From G020354085 sp964629975 (lineage in GTDB: Bacteria; Pseudomonadota; Gammaproteobacteria; Acidiferrobacterales; Sulfurifustaceae): a stretch of 6,835 bases of DNA. A program made the position numbers and the translations under genes. Below are positions 1-6,593 of the stretch, piece by piece. Within the stretch, counting starts at the first letter, position 1. Each line of letters begins with the position of its first letter. The DNA is taken from NCBI GenBank assembly GCA_964629975.1, contig CAZVUN010000148.1:1-6835 (forward strand). Direction: 5' to 3'. Below the pieces are notes generated by a model. The model saw only the letters and a program-made list of their open reading frames with translations, was not told the DNA's origin and did not search any database.

Positions 1-2094
1 GCGATCGTCGCGGCCATGAAACTTTCGTCGATGGTGAGCGGCGAGGTCATCCAGTTGATGTTCGCTACCCTGCCGACCGCGGCCAACCGACTGGGCGACG
101 CCGAACTGCTGCGCGGCTATCTCGGCCTGATCCACCAGCTCTCGGCCAAGGTGCCGCGCGGCTTGCGGCCGATGCTCTCGCACCTCGACGAGCTGTTTGC
201 CAAGCTCACGCTCGGGGGCCTGCGCCGCTGGGCGCTGTGGGGCGCGCAGGCGCATCAGCGTGATTTCCCGGCGCAGCTTCAGTACTTCGATCTCAAGAGC
301 GCCGACTCGCAGGCGATGCTCCAGAAGGAGCGCCGAGGCACGCTGTTCATCGACAACCAGCGCAAGCTCAATTTCTATCTGCGCGCCTTCTGGGGCCGGG
401 ACTTCTTCCTGCGCCCGACCTCGGGCGACTACGAGACGCGCGAGGGCTACAAGCCGTTCATCGAGAGTCGCGTGATCCATCTGCCGGATGCCTACGACGA
501 CTATGCGGGGCTGCCTGGCAAGGACCTCTACCGGGCCGCCGCCGCCCACGCCGCCGCCCATCTGGTGTACACCACCCGGCCGCTGTCCATGGAGCAGTTG
601 AATCCGGCGCAGATGTTCCTGATCGGACTCTTCGAGGATGCGCGCGTCGAGGCGCTGGCAGTGCGCGAGTTCCCGGGCATGAAACAGATGTGGTCCGCGT
701 TTCACGCCAGGGTGCGGGAGGTGAGCTGCCCGACCGAGCCGGTCGTGGGACTGCTCGAGCGCCTGGCCTATGCCCTGCTCGACGAGGGTTACAAAGACGA
801 CGATGGCCTGATCGTCGAGACGGTCGCGGCGTTTCGCGAGGAGTTCGCGAGGCGAGCGCAGGACAACCGGCTGTCCTGGGATCTCGGCGTGACGCTCTAT
901 AACAAGCTCGGCGAGCGCGGCGGCGTTCCGAGCCTGCGGACGCTGGAGTCGATGGCGATTCCCTACCGCGACGATAACCGCTACTGCTGGGCGAGTGACG
1001 AAATCGCCTGGCACGAGGCCGAGTACGTCCCGGCGCCGAAGCAGGTGCGCAAGTACGTCTCGGTCATGGACATGGTAAACGAAGTGGACAATGAACTGGC
1101 CGGCGACGACGCCCAGGAGATCTGGGTGCTCGACACGCCGTTCTACCTCGACCAGGAAGGCTGCACGATCAACGAGCTCGAAGGCAAGGAGCCGGTCTCC
1201 GAGCCGTACCACTACCCGGAATGGGATTACAGCGTGCAGCTGCACCGGCCCAACTGGGTGACGGTGCTGGAAAAACGCCAGAAGAAGGGCGATCCCCAGG
1301 AGATCGACCGGATTCTCACCGAGCACAAGCCGGTCGCCGCGCGCCTGCGCCACATCATCGATGCCATGCAGCCGGAGGGCGTGCAGCGCCTGCGCCGCCA
1401 GGAAGACGGCGAAGAGATCGATTTGAACGCCGCGATCTGCGCCCTGATCGACATCCGCATGGGCCGGATGCCGGACCCGCGCATCAACATCCGCATTGAA
1501 AGAAAGGTGCGCGATCTCGCGGTACTGGTGCTGCTCGACCTGTCGGAATCCACCAACGAGAAACTCGGCGACTCGGACAAACCGGTGATTGCGCTCGCGC
1601 GCGAGGCGACCTCGCTGCTCTCGTGGGCAATCGATCGCGTGGGCGATCCGTTCGCGATCCACGGCTTCGCCTCGGACGGCCGCCACGACGTCGAGTACTA
1701 CCGCTTCAAGGACTTCAAGGACGACTACAACGATGCGGTCAAGGCCAGGCTCGCCGGCATGCAGGGCGGGCTGTCGACGCGCATGGGCGCGGCGCTGCGC
1801 CACGCCGCCACGTTCCTGTGGAAGCAACCGGAGCAGAAGAAACTGATCCTGCTCGTGACCGATGGCGAGCCGGCCGACATCGACGTGCGCGATCCGCAGT
1901 ACCTGCGCCACGACACCAAGAAGGCGGTCGAGGAGCTTGCCACCCGCGGCGTGCGCACCTTCTGCCTCACGCTCGACCCCAAGGCCGACGACTACGTCTC
2001 CCGCATCTTTGGTCCCAAAGGCTTCATGGTGGTTGATCACGTCAACCGCCTGCCCGAGCGTCTGCCGATGCTGTACGCGGGCCTCACGCGCTGA
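1..2094 (+). CDS. cbbO: CbbO, VWA-domain subunit of the CbbQO RuBisCO activase (5' partial)
   Basis: CbbO acts in the cytoplasm as the adaptor of the AAA+ ring ATPase CbbQ; together they remove inhibitory sugar phosphates from RuBisCO. The C-terminal third is a VWA domain with a complete metal-binding (MIDAS) site: DLSES at nt 1537-1551, the Thr of LSTRMG at nt 1777, and the Asp of TDGEP at nt 1861. The preceding region (about nt 1300-1530), with the run NAAICALIDIRMGRMPDPRI, is typical of the CbbO/NorD family. The frame is open to base 1. The ATG at 16 has no ribosome binding site before it, and the 697 visible codons fall short of the roughly 750-800 usual for CbbO, so the N-terminus is probably outside the window. 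cbbQ is expected directly upstream. NorD, the nitric oxide reductase activation protein, is the main alternative, but the RuBisCO genes nearby favour CbbO. Confidence 0.88.
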   Translation, partial: AIVAAMKLSSMVSGEVIQLMFATLPTAANRLGDAELLRGYLGLIHQLSAKVPRGLRPMLSHLDELFAKLTLGGLRRWALWGAQAHQRDFPAQLQYFDLKSADSQAMLQKERRGTLFIDNQRKLNFYLRAFWGRDFFLRPTSGDYETREGYKPFIESRVIHLPDAYDDYAGLPGKDLYRAAAAHAAAHLVYTTRPLSMEQLNPAQMFLIGLFEDARVEALAVREFPGMKQMWSAFHARVREVSCPTEPVVGLLERLAYALLDEGYKDDDGLIVETVAAFREEFARRAQDNRLSWDLGVTLYNKLGERGGVPSLRTLESMAIPYRDDNRYCWASDEIAWHEAEYVPAPKQVRKYVSVMDMVNEVDNELAGDDAQEIWVLDTPFYLDQEGCTINELEGKEPVSEPYHYPEWDYSVQLHRPNWVTVLEKRQKKGDPQEIDRILTEHKPVAARLRHIIDAMQPEGVQRLRRQEDGEEIDLNAAICALIDIRMGRMPDPRINIRIERKVRDLAVLVLLDLSESTNEKLGDSDKPVIALAREATSLLSWAIDRVGDPFAIHGFASDGRHDVEYYRFKDFKDDYNDAVKARLAGMQGGLSTRMGAALRHAATFLWKQPEQKKLILLVTDGEPADIDVRDPQYLRHDTKKAVEELATRGVRTFCLTLDPKADDYVSRIFGPKGFMVVDHVNRLPERLPMLYAGLTR

Positions 2095-2212
2095 CCGGGC
2101 CACGGCCAGGCCGCCGACGCAAGACCCGCAGTAGTCGGAGAGTCGCAAGCACCCCAGATGGCGAGGCCGGCGCGTACGGCGCCGCCAGCCCCGTGAACCG
2201 ACGGCCGCGATC
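2095..2212. other. Convergent intergenic gap with a GC-rich hairpin
   Basis: This is the space between the stop codons of cbbO (+) and the thioredoxin-fold gene (-). A 6-bp perfect stem, CGGCGC at 2168-2173 and GCGCCG at 2179-2184 with a 5-base loop, lies in it. No T-run follows on either strand, so it is not a standard intrinsic terminator. It could still slow polymerase or stabilise the 3' ends of the two convergent messages. No gene is visible here. Confidence 0.3.
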
Positions 2213-3298
2213 TCAGCGCTCCCCCGGCGCCTCGTCCGCGAAGCGCCAGATGTCCACGTCCTTGCCCTGCTCGCGCAGGGCTTCGGCGCGGGCGGAGAGG
2301 TAACGCTGGAAGCTCGGTTGGGAGCGGTAGGCGCCGCTCGCTGCGTAGGCGAGCAGGCCCTGGGTGTGGAACACCTTGAAGAAGGCCTCGGCGCGGATGA
2401 TCTCCCGGCCGTTTTCCTCGAGCAGCACGATGGTCGGCGCGTACTTCACATCGAGCGCGCGCGCCCAGGCGCGCGCCGTGGTGCGCTGGCCCGCGGGGGT
2501 GATGACCGGCGTATCGGCCCACAGGTCGAGCTGGATGGCGTGCAGCTTCTTCGCCTCCTCCCGGGTCTCGGCGTCGGCGAGCACCTTCTCGTGCAGGGCA
2601 TCGCAGGCCGGGCAGTCCTTCTGCTCGAAGAACACGGCGATTGGTCTCTTGAGGCCCCGCAGGTCGTAGGGCGGAGGCCGGAAGAAATCCTGCGCGTGCA
2701 GTTCACCGCGGGCGGCGGGCGGTTCGTGCTGCGCCAGGAAGTCCCGGAAGGCAAGCTCCCGTTCGCGGCGCCCGGCCACGTACTCGAGGGCGCGCTTGAA
2801 GCGCGCCGGCGGCAGGTAGCCGTTCAGGCGCAGGACGACCTTGCCGTCCTCGTCGAAGAACAGCAGGGTCGGCGTGAACTGGACCTTGAGCGCGGCGGCG
2901 AAGGTCTTCTCCGTGAGCACCCGGCCGTCGAGGTCGGTGACCTCGCGGTCGCCCCAGAGGTTGATGGCGAGGGTGTCGAAGCGTCGCTGCATCAGCTCCA
3001 CGATGTCCTTCTGCGAGAAGTTGCGCTCGACCAGCAGATTGCAGTAGGGGCAACCATCCTGGGTGAAGACGAGAATGAGGCGTTTGCCGGCGGCGCGCGC
3101 CTCGGCGAGGTCGTCCTTGAGATCGAGGAAGCCCTCCTTGAACCACGACGGGTACTCGGTTGGCTTGGCGCCGAAAAATCGGCCCTTCGCTTCGCTGGCC
3201 CAGGCCGGGGCGGCGAGCAGCACGGCGGCGAGAACGCACAGGCAGCGGCTGAGAAGCGCGCGGCGTGGCTCGGCAAGCGGCGGGCGGGTCCGGGGCAT
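2213..3298 (-). CDS. Exported protein with two thioredoxin-fold domains (SoxW/Thioredoxin_2-like)
   Basis: The 361-residue product starts with a signal peptide: an Arg-rich n-region, a hydrophobic core at about residues 19-30, and a likely cleavage after AWA at residue 34. Mature protein would therefore be periplasmic. Two thioredoxin folds follow. The first (about 50-175) has the redox motif CPYC at 83-86 and a cis-Pro in FTPT at 142-143. The second (about 205-330) has CPAC at 229-232 and a cis-Pro in YAPT at 288. Both share a layout of LWxD, a loop, then a Pro-Thr strand and a DE/EENG turn, which points to an internal duplication. The start is supported by AAGGA four bases upstream of the ATG (plus-strand 3303-3307). 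SoxW-like proteins reduce periplasmic partners in sulfur oxidisers, or help mature cytochromes; the actual substrate here is unknown. It stands alone, convergent to cbbO and divergent from the carbonic anhydrase remnant. Confidence 0.85.
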   Translation of the reverse strand: MPRTRPPLAEPRRALLSRCLCVLAAVLLAAPAWASEAKGRFFGAKPTEYPSWFKEGFLDLKDDLAEARAAGKRLILVFTQDGCPYCNLLVERNFSQKDIVELMQRRFDTLAINLWGDREVTDLDGRVLTEKTFAAALKVQFTPTLLFFDEDGKVVLRLNGYLPPARFKRALEYVAGRRERELAFRDFLAQHEPPAARGELHAQDFFRPPPYDLRGLKRPIAVFFEQKDCPACDALHEKVLADAETREEAKKLHAIQLDLWADTPVITPAGQRTTARAWARALDVKYAPTIVLLEENGREIIRAEAFFKVFHTQGLLAYAASGAYRSQPSFQRYLSARAEALREQGKDVDIWRFADEAPGER

Positions 3299-3339
3299 GG
3301 CGTCCTTTAGGCGCGTGGCAACGGCAACATCTTAGCAAC

Positions 3340-3701
3340 CGCGCGCGCCCCCGCGAAGGCAGCGCCCTCGCTCTGTGTCCCGCATCCGCCGCGGCTGGCG
3401 TCCGGGGCGACCTGCCCGTACTCTCGCGCCACCAAGACCGGAGGACAGCAGCGACCGCACACAAGAGGGTCGGCGATTGGATGCGACTGGCCCCCAGCCT
3501 GCCGGCGGTCCCGGCGCGGTCGATGCCGAAGCACGCGCGCTCTGCTGCGAGCAGCAGGCGGTGCGGGTGTCGCTCGGTCACCTGAGGAGTCTTCCGTTCC
3601 TGCGCGCGGCGGTGGATGCCGGGCGCCTGCGGCGGCATGGCTGGTACGTCGACCTCGAGCGCGGCGAGCTGCACGGCTGCGACCCGCAGGCCGGGCGCTA
3701 C
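3340..3701 (+). pseudogene. Beta-carbonic anhydrase remnant, 5'-truncated and frameshifted
   Basis: No intact gene fills the 473 bases between the thioredoxin-fold gene and cbbR, but two plus-strand frames read in turn like a beta-carbonic anhydrase. The first frame (about 3340-3510) gives GVRGDLPVLSRHQDRR at 3397-3444, matching the family's GV..IVVCGHSDCGA block, and then VGDWMRLAPSLPAV, matching the family's VxxWLR helix. The second frame (about 3519-3701) gives CCEQQAVRVSLGHLRSLPFL from nt 3543, then AGRLRRHGWYVDLERGEL, the standard C-terminal helix and HGW-Y-D-G-L strand. The change of frame falls near 3508-3519. The zinc-ligand Cys of HxxC is Arg (HQDR, nt 3430-3441), and the N-terminal CxDSR motif is absent; its expected position falls inside the neighbouring gene. 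An active enzyme is therefore very unlikely. The family call rests on motif reading from memory, not on a search. Confidence 0.62.
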
Positions 3702-3771
3702 GCCACGCGTGCCGCGAGCACGGCCCCCGTAGGCGGCAACCACGGCGCCTGCGCAGCAGGGCGGGGAGAGG

Positions 3772-4752
3772 TCAGGGCACCCGGGCCCGGCGCCGCGCCG
3801 GTCGCTGCGGCAGGAGCGGACATTCTCCGGTCTCGGCGTGCTGGCAGGGAATGTCGCCCGCGAGTTTCGGGGCCTGTTTGAGGTATTCCAGAAACGTGCG
3901 CGCCACGATCGACAACTGCTTGCCGGCGGGATAGGCCACGTACCATTGGCGCTCGATCGGAAATCCCTCGACGTCCAGGATCGCGAGTTGTCCCATCGGC
4001 GCATCGAGCGCCAGCGTATGGCGCGACAGCACCGAAACACCCAGGCCCCCGACGATCGCCTGCTTGATCGCCTCATTGCTGCCGAGCTCCATGCGTACCT
4101 TGATCGCGAGCCCATGGTTCGCAAACAGCCGTTCCGTCGCCTTGCGCGTGCCGGAGCCGGGTTCGCGCAGCAGAAACGGTTCTTCCGCCAGGCGCGCGAG
4201 CGCAATCTTCTTCTTGCCGGCGAGCGGATGGTTGGCCGGTGCCAGCACCACGAGCGGGTTGTCGAGGAACGCTTCGGCCACGGTGTCGAGCTCTTCGGGT
4301 GGCTGGCCGAGGATGTAGAGATCGTCCTGGTTGTCCGCCAGTCTTTCCAGCACGCGCTCGCGGTTCGACACCTTGAGCGACACCTGGATGCCCGGGTATT
4401 GCTGGCAAAACGGCCCGAGCAGGCGCGGCGCGAAATACTTGGCGGTGGTGACCACCGCGAGTCGCAGCGTGCCCTGTTTCAAACCCTTGAGATCGGCGAC
4501 CGCCATCTCGAAGTGCGAGAAGTGCTTGAAGATCTCGCGGCAGGTCTTGTGCAGCTCGCGCCCGGCGTCGGTCAGGAACACCTTCTTGCCAACCTGCTCG
4601 AACAGCGGCAGGCCCACGGCGTCGGTGAGCTTCTTGATCTGCATCGATACCGTCGGCTGGGTGAGAAACAACTCTTCGGCGGCGCGCGTGAAGCTGCCCA
4701 GCCGGGCAATGGCCTCGAACACTTCGAGTTGTCGCAGGGTGCTGTGCCGCAT
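3772..4752 (-). CDS. cbbR: CbbR, LysR-type regulator of the cbb operon
   Basis: This 326-residue protein has the usual LysR plan: an N-terminal winged helix-turn-helix (about residues 4-63, with AAEELFLTQPTVSMQIKKL as the recognition region), a linker helix (about 64-90), and a two-lobed effector-binding domain (about 92-300). The sequence through FEQVGKKVFLTDAGREL and GTLRLAVVTTAKYFAPRLLG is typical of CbbR. It is transcribed divergently from cbbL across 195 bases, the classic cbbR-cbbLS arrangement, so it very likely activates cbbLS in response to metabolites such as RuBP, PEP or NADPH (known for the family, not visible here). The ATG at 4752 has AGAGG five bases upstream (plus-strand 4758-4762). 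The C-terminus carries about 25 extra residues with a basic end (RPARRRARVP). It ends next to the carbonic anhydrase remnant, tail to tail. Confidence 0.93.
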   Translation of the reverse strand: MRHSTLRQLEVFEAIARLGSFTRAAEELFLTQPTVSMQIKKLTDAVGLPLFEQVGKKVFLTDAGRELHKTCREIFKHFSHFEMAVADLKGLKQGTLRLAVVTTAKYFAPRLLGPFCQQYPGIQVSLKVSNRERVLERLADNQDDLYILGQPPEELDTVAEAFLDNPLVVLAPANHPLAGKKKIALARLAEEPFLLREPGSGTRKATERLFANHGLAIKVRMELGSNEAIKQAIVGGLGVSVLSRHTLALDAPMGQLAILDVEGFPIERQWYVAYPAGKQLSIVARTFLEYLKQAPKLAGDIPCQHAETGECPLLPQRPARRRARVP

Positions 4753-4768
4753 GTCTGCCTCTGGCGAT

Positions 4769-4823
4769 GGATAGACGTTGCTCTATCGATAGTATCGAAA
4801 ACATTGACTGTTATTGATAGATG
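4769..4823. promoter_or_regulatory. Probable CbbR operator / divergent promoter region
   Basis: This is an AT-rich patch in GC-rich DNA between the divergent cbbR and cbbL. It holds a perfect inverted repeat, GATAGA (4770-4775) and TCTATC (4782-4787) with a 6-base spacer, which gives a LysR-style T-N12-A pattern. An overlapping perfect palindrome, CTATCGATAG, lies at 4783-4792. A further GATAGA is at 4816-4821, and ATTGAC (4803-4808) and ATTGAT (4813-4818) repeat one helical turn apart. Such clustered sites fit binding of a CbbR tetramer. I could not place convincing -35 and -10 boxes for either gene. Confidence 0.6.
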
Positions 4824-4885
4824 CGCGGCGGCAGCATTGCGCGACGTACTGATCGAGCGCCCCTAAAGAACGTAAGGCCAAGCAT

Positions 4886-4903
4886 GCTGGTGCGGACACC
4901 AGC
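4886..4903 (+). other. Leader stem-loop upstream of cbbL
   Basis: GCTGGTG (4886-4892) and CACCAGC (4897-4903) form a perfect 7-bp stem around a CGGA tetraloop, 44 bases before the cbbL start codon. The region from 4824 to 4947 holds no gene and is presumably 5' untranslated leader. The stem does not cover the ribosome binding site, so a role in message stability is more likely than direct blocking of translation. No T-run follows, so termination is unlikely. Confidence 0.4.
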
Positions 4904-4937
4904 GACGTCGGTGCGCAACGTATTCATTAACAACTCT

Positions 4938-4942
4938 GGAGG
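4938..4942 (+). promoter_or_regulatory. Strong ribosome binding site of cbbL
   Basis: GGAGG sits five bases before the ATG at 4948. It fixes this ATG as the start of the RuBisCO large subunit and suggests efficient translation. Confidence 0.8.
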
Positions 4943-4947
4943 CAGGC

Positions 4948-6426
4948 ATGGGCAAGACCGAGACCATCACAGACGCCAAGCAGCGCTACAAATCTGGCGT
5001 TATCCCCTACAAGAAAATGGGCTACTGGGAGCCCGACTACAAACCGAAGGACACCGACATCATCGCGCTGTTTCGCATCACGCCGCAGGCTGGCGTGGAA
5101 CCGGAAGAGGCCGCCGCGGCGGTTGCCGGCGAATCGTCCACCGCCACCTGGACCGTGGTCTGGACCGATCGGCTCACGGCCTGCGAGCTGTACCGCGCCA
5201 AGGCCTACCGCGTCGATCCGGTGCCGAACACCGGCGCGGGCACCAAGACCGACGCCCAGTACTTCGCCTACATCGCCTATGACCTGGATCTGTTCGAGGA
5301 GGGCTCGATCGCCAACCTGACCGCCTCGATCATCGGCAACGTGTTCGGGTTCAAGGCGGTGAAGGCACTGCGCCTGGAGGACATGCGCATCCCGGTCGCG
5401 TACCTCAAGACCTTCCAGGGGCCGGCCACCGGCATCGTCGTGGAGCGCGAGCGCCTCGACAAGTTCGGCCGTCCGTTGCTCGGTGCGACGACGAAGCCGA
5501 AGCTCGGTCTGTCCGGTCGCAACTACGGGCGCGTGGTGTACGAGGCGCTCAAGGGCGGCCTCGACTTCGTGAAGGACGACGAGAACATCAACTCGCAGCC
5601 TTTCATGCACTGGCGCGACCGCTTCCTGTACTGCATGGAAGCCGTGAACAAGGCCTCGGCGGCGACCGGCGAGGTGAAGGGGCATTATCTGAACGTCACT
5701 GCCGCCACCATGGACGAGATGATCGAACGCGCCGAGTTCGCGAAGCGCCTGGGCAGCGTGATCATCATGATCGATCTCGTGATCGGCTACACCGCCATCC
5801 AGACCATGGCCAAGTGGGCGCGCAAAAACGACATGATCCTGCACCTGCACCGCGCCGGCAACTCGACCTACTCGCGCCAGAAGAATCACGGCATGAACTT
5901 CCGCGTGATCTGCAAGTGGATGCGCATGGCGGGTGTGGACCACATCCACGCCGGCACCGTGGTCGGCAAGCTCGAGGGCGACCCGCTCATGATCAAGGGC
6001 TTCTATGACACGTTGCGCGAGCCGCACACCAAGATGAGTCTCGAGCACGGACTGTTCTTCGATCAGGACTGGGCCTCGCTCAAGAAGGTCATGCCGGTCG
6101 CCTCCGGTGGCATCCACGCCGGCCAGATGCACCAGCTGATCCACTACTTGGGCGAGGACGTGGTGCTGCAGTTCGGCGGCGGCACCATCGGCCACCCGAT
6201 GGGCATCCAGGCGGGCGCGACCGCCAACCGCGTGGCGCTCGAGGCCATGATCCAGGCGCGCAATGAGGGGCGCGACTACCTCAAGGAAGGCCCGCAGATC
6301 CTGGAGCATGCCGCCAAGACCTGCGCGCCGCTCAAGGCTGCGCTCGACACGTGGAAGGACATCACCTTCAACTACGAGTCGACCGACACCGCGGACTTCG
6401 TGCCCACGGCCACGGCCAGCGCGTGA
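4948..6426 (+). CDS. cbbL: RuBisCO large subunit, form IC (red type)
   Basis: The 492-residue protein carboxylates ribulose-1,5-bisphosphate, the CO2-fixing step of the Calvin cycle, as part of a cytoplasmic L8S8 complex. Active-site features are intact: KPK at 183-185, the carbamylated Lys209 with Mg ligands Asp211 and Glu212 (FVKDDEN), His301 (HLHRAG), loop-6 Lys341 (VVGKLEGDP), and the phosphate-binding SGGIHAGQ and FGGGTIGHP segments. Form IC is shown by the N-terminal MGYWEPDYKPKDTDI, by AAVAGESSTATWTVVWTDRL, and by the C-terminal STDTADFVPTA tail, which closely match my recollection of the Cupriavidus and Rhodobacter enzymes. In that class the tail is pulled by the activase CbbX. Residues about 95-104 (TGAGTKTDAQ) contain roughly six more residues than those two enzymes. 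GGAGG before the ATG supports the start. It is transcribed away from cbbR and followed by cbbS. Confidence 0.97.
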   Translation: MGKTETITDAKQRYKSGVIPYKKMGYWEPDYKPKDTDIIALFRITPQAGVEPEEAAAAVAGESSTATWTVVWTDRLTACELYRAKAYRVDPVPNTGAGTKTDAQYFAYIAYDLDLFEEGSIANLTASIIGNVFGFKAVKALRLEDMRIPVAYLKTFQGPATGIVVERERLDKFGRPLLGATTKPKLGLSGRNYGRVVYEALKGGLDFVKDDENINSQPFMHWRDRFLYCMEAVNKASAATGEVKGHYLNVTAATMDEMIERAEFAKRLGSVIIMIDLVIGYTAIQTMAKWARKNDMILHLHRAGNSTYSRQKNHGMNFRVICKWMRMAGVDHIHAGTVVGKLEGDPLMIKGFYDTLREPHTKMSLEHGLFFDQDWASLKKVMPVASGGIHAGQMHQLIHYLGEDVVLQFGGGTIGHPMGIQAGATANRVALEAMIQARNEGRDYLKEGPQILEHAAKTCAPLKAALDTWKDITFNYESTDTADFVPTATASA

Positions 6427-6437
6427 TTTGCAAGGAC

Positions 6438-6552
6438 GGTCAACCGCCAAGGCGCCAAGGACGCCAAGAAAGACAAAGGCAGGAGACGAATGTATCTGCA
6501 TTTCATGTTTCTTGTTTCCTTGGCGCGCTTGGCGTTCTGGCGGTTCAAGACC
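6438..6552. repeat. Imperfect inverted-repeat (MITE/REP-like) element between cbbL and cbbS
   Basis: The left arm (6442-6471) and right arm (6516-6545) are inverted copies matching at 24 of 30 positions, rising to 26 of 30 if G-U pairs are allowed in RNA, with a 44-base centre. Each arm is built from short units: CGCCAAG at 6445-6451, 6453-6459 and 6462-6468 on the left, and its complement CTTGGCG at 6519-6525 and 6528-6534 on the right, then TCTGGCGGTT. Outside the arms, GGTC (6438-6441) and GACC (6549-6552) extend the symmetry. It has no coding capacity. It has the form of a small non-autonomous mobile or REP-type repeat, and in the cbbLS transcript it would fold into a long hairpin. Confidence 0.75.
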
Positions 6553-6580
6553 ATGTTCATGTTTTCACAAGCGGTTAATG

Positions 6581-6585
6581 AGGAG
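6581..6585 (+). promoter_or_regulatory. Ribosome binding site of cbbS
   Basis: AGGAG lies eight bases before the ATG at 6594 and eleven before the second ATG at 6597. The first ATG has the better spacing. The site lies clear of the upstream inverted repeat, so translation of cbbS can start independently of the hairpin. Confidence 0.65.
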
Positions 6586-6593
6586 ACAGCACC

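Noticed and set aside
16..18. ATG at 16 as the true cbbO start
   Set aside because: No ribosome binding site lies before it, the frame is open to base 1, and the product would be short for the family.
2318..3310. 330-codon frame antisense to the thioredoxin-fold gene
   Set aside because: It is a shadow of the real gene; the opposite strand encodes a signal peptide and two CxxC domains.
3375..3881. 168-codon plus-strand frame as a real gene
   Set aside because: Only its middle resembles a beta-carbonic anhydrase C-terminus. The start is a GTG without support and the end runs into antisense cbbR, so it is better read as part of a pseudogene.
2703..4205. 500-codon minus-strand frame spanning cbbR, the gap and the thioredoxin-fold gene
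   Set aside because: It crosses two well-supported genes in a different frame and has Arg/Ala/Pro-rich low-complexity content.
4804..4809. TTGACT as the -35 box of the cbbL promoter
   Set aside because: At 16-18 bases spacing the sequence is GC-rich (GCGGCG-like) with no -10 resemblance. An activator-dependent promoter remains possible.
3838..4866. 342-codon frame antisense to cbbR
   Set aside because: The reverse strand encodes a clear LysR protein; this frame has no recognisable domain.
6445..6468. CGCCAAG repeats as a CRISPR array or tandem repeat locus
   Set aside because: Units are 7 bases with spacers of one or two bases, and mirrored copies on the other arm show an inverted repeat, not a CRISPR array.
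4927..6501. 524-codon open frame antisense to the whole of cbbL
   Set aside because: Long stop-free antisense frames are expected opposite GC-rich genes with strong codon bias. The product is low-complexity, rich in His, Val, Leu and Arg, and resembles no known family.
6431..6552. CAAGGAC (6431-6437) and CAAGACC (6546-6552) as a target-site duplication of the repeat element
   Set aside because: Only 5 of 7 positions agree and the right copy overlaps the extended symmetry, so it cannot be told from chance.
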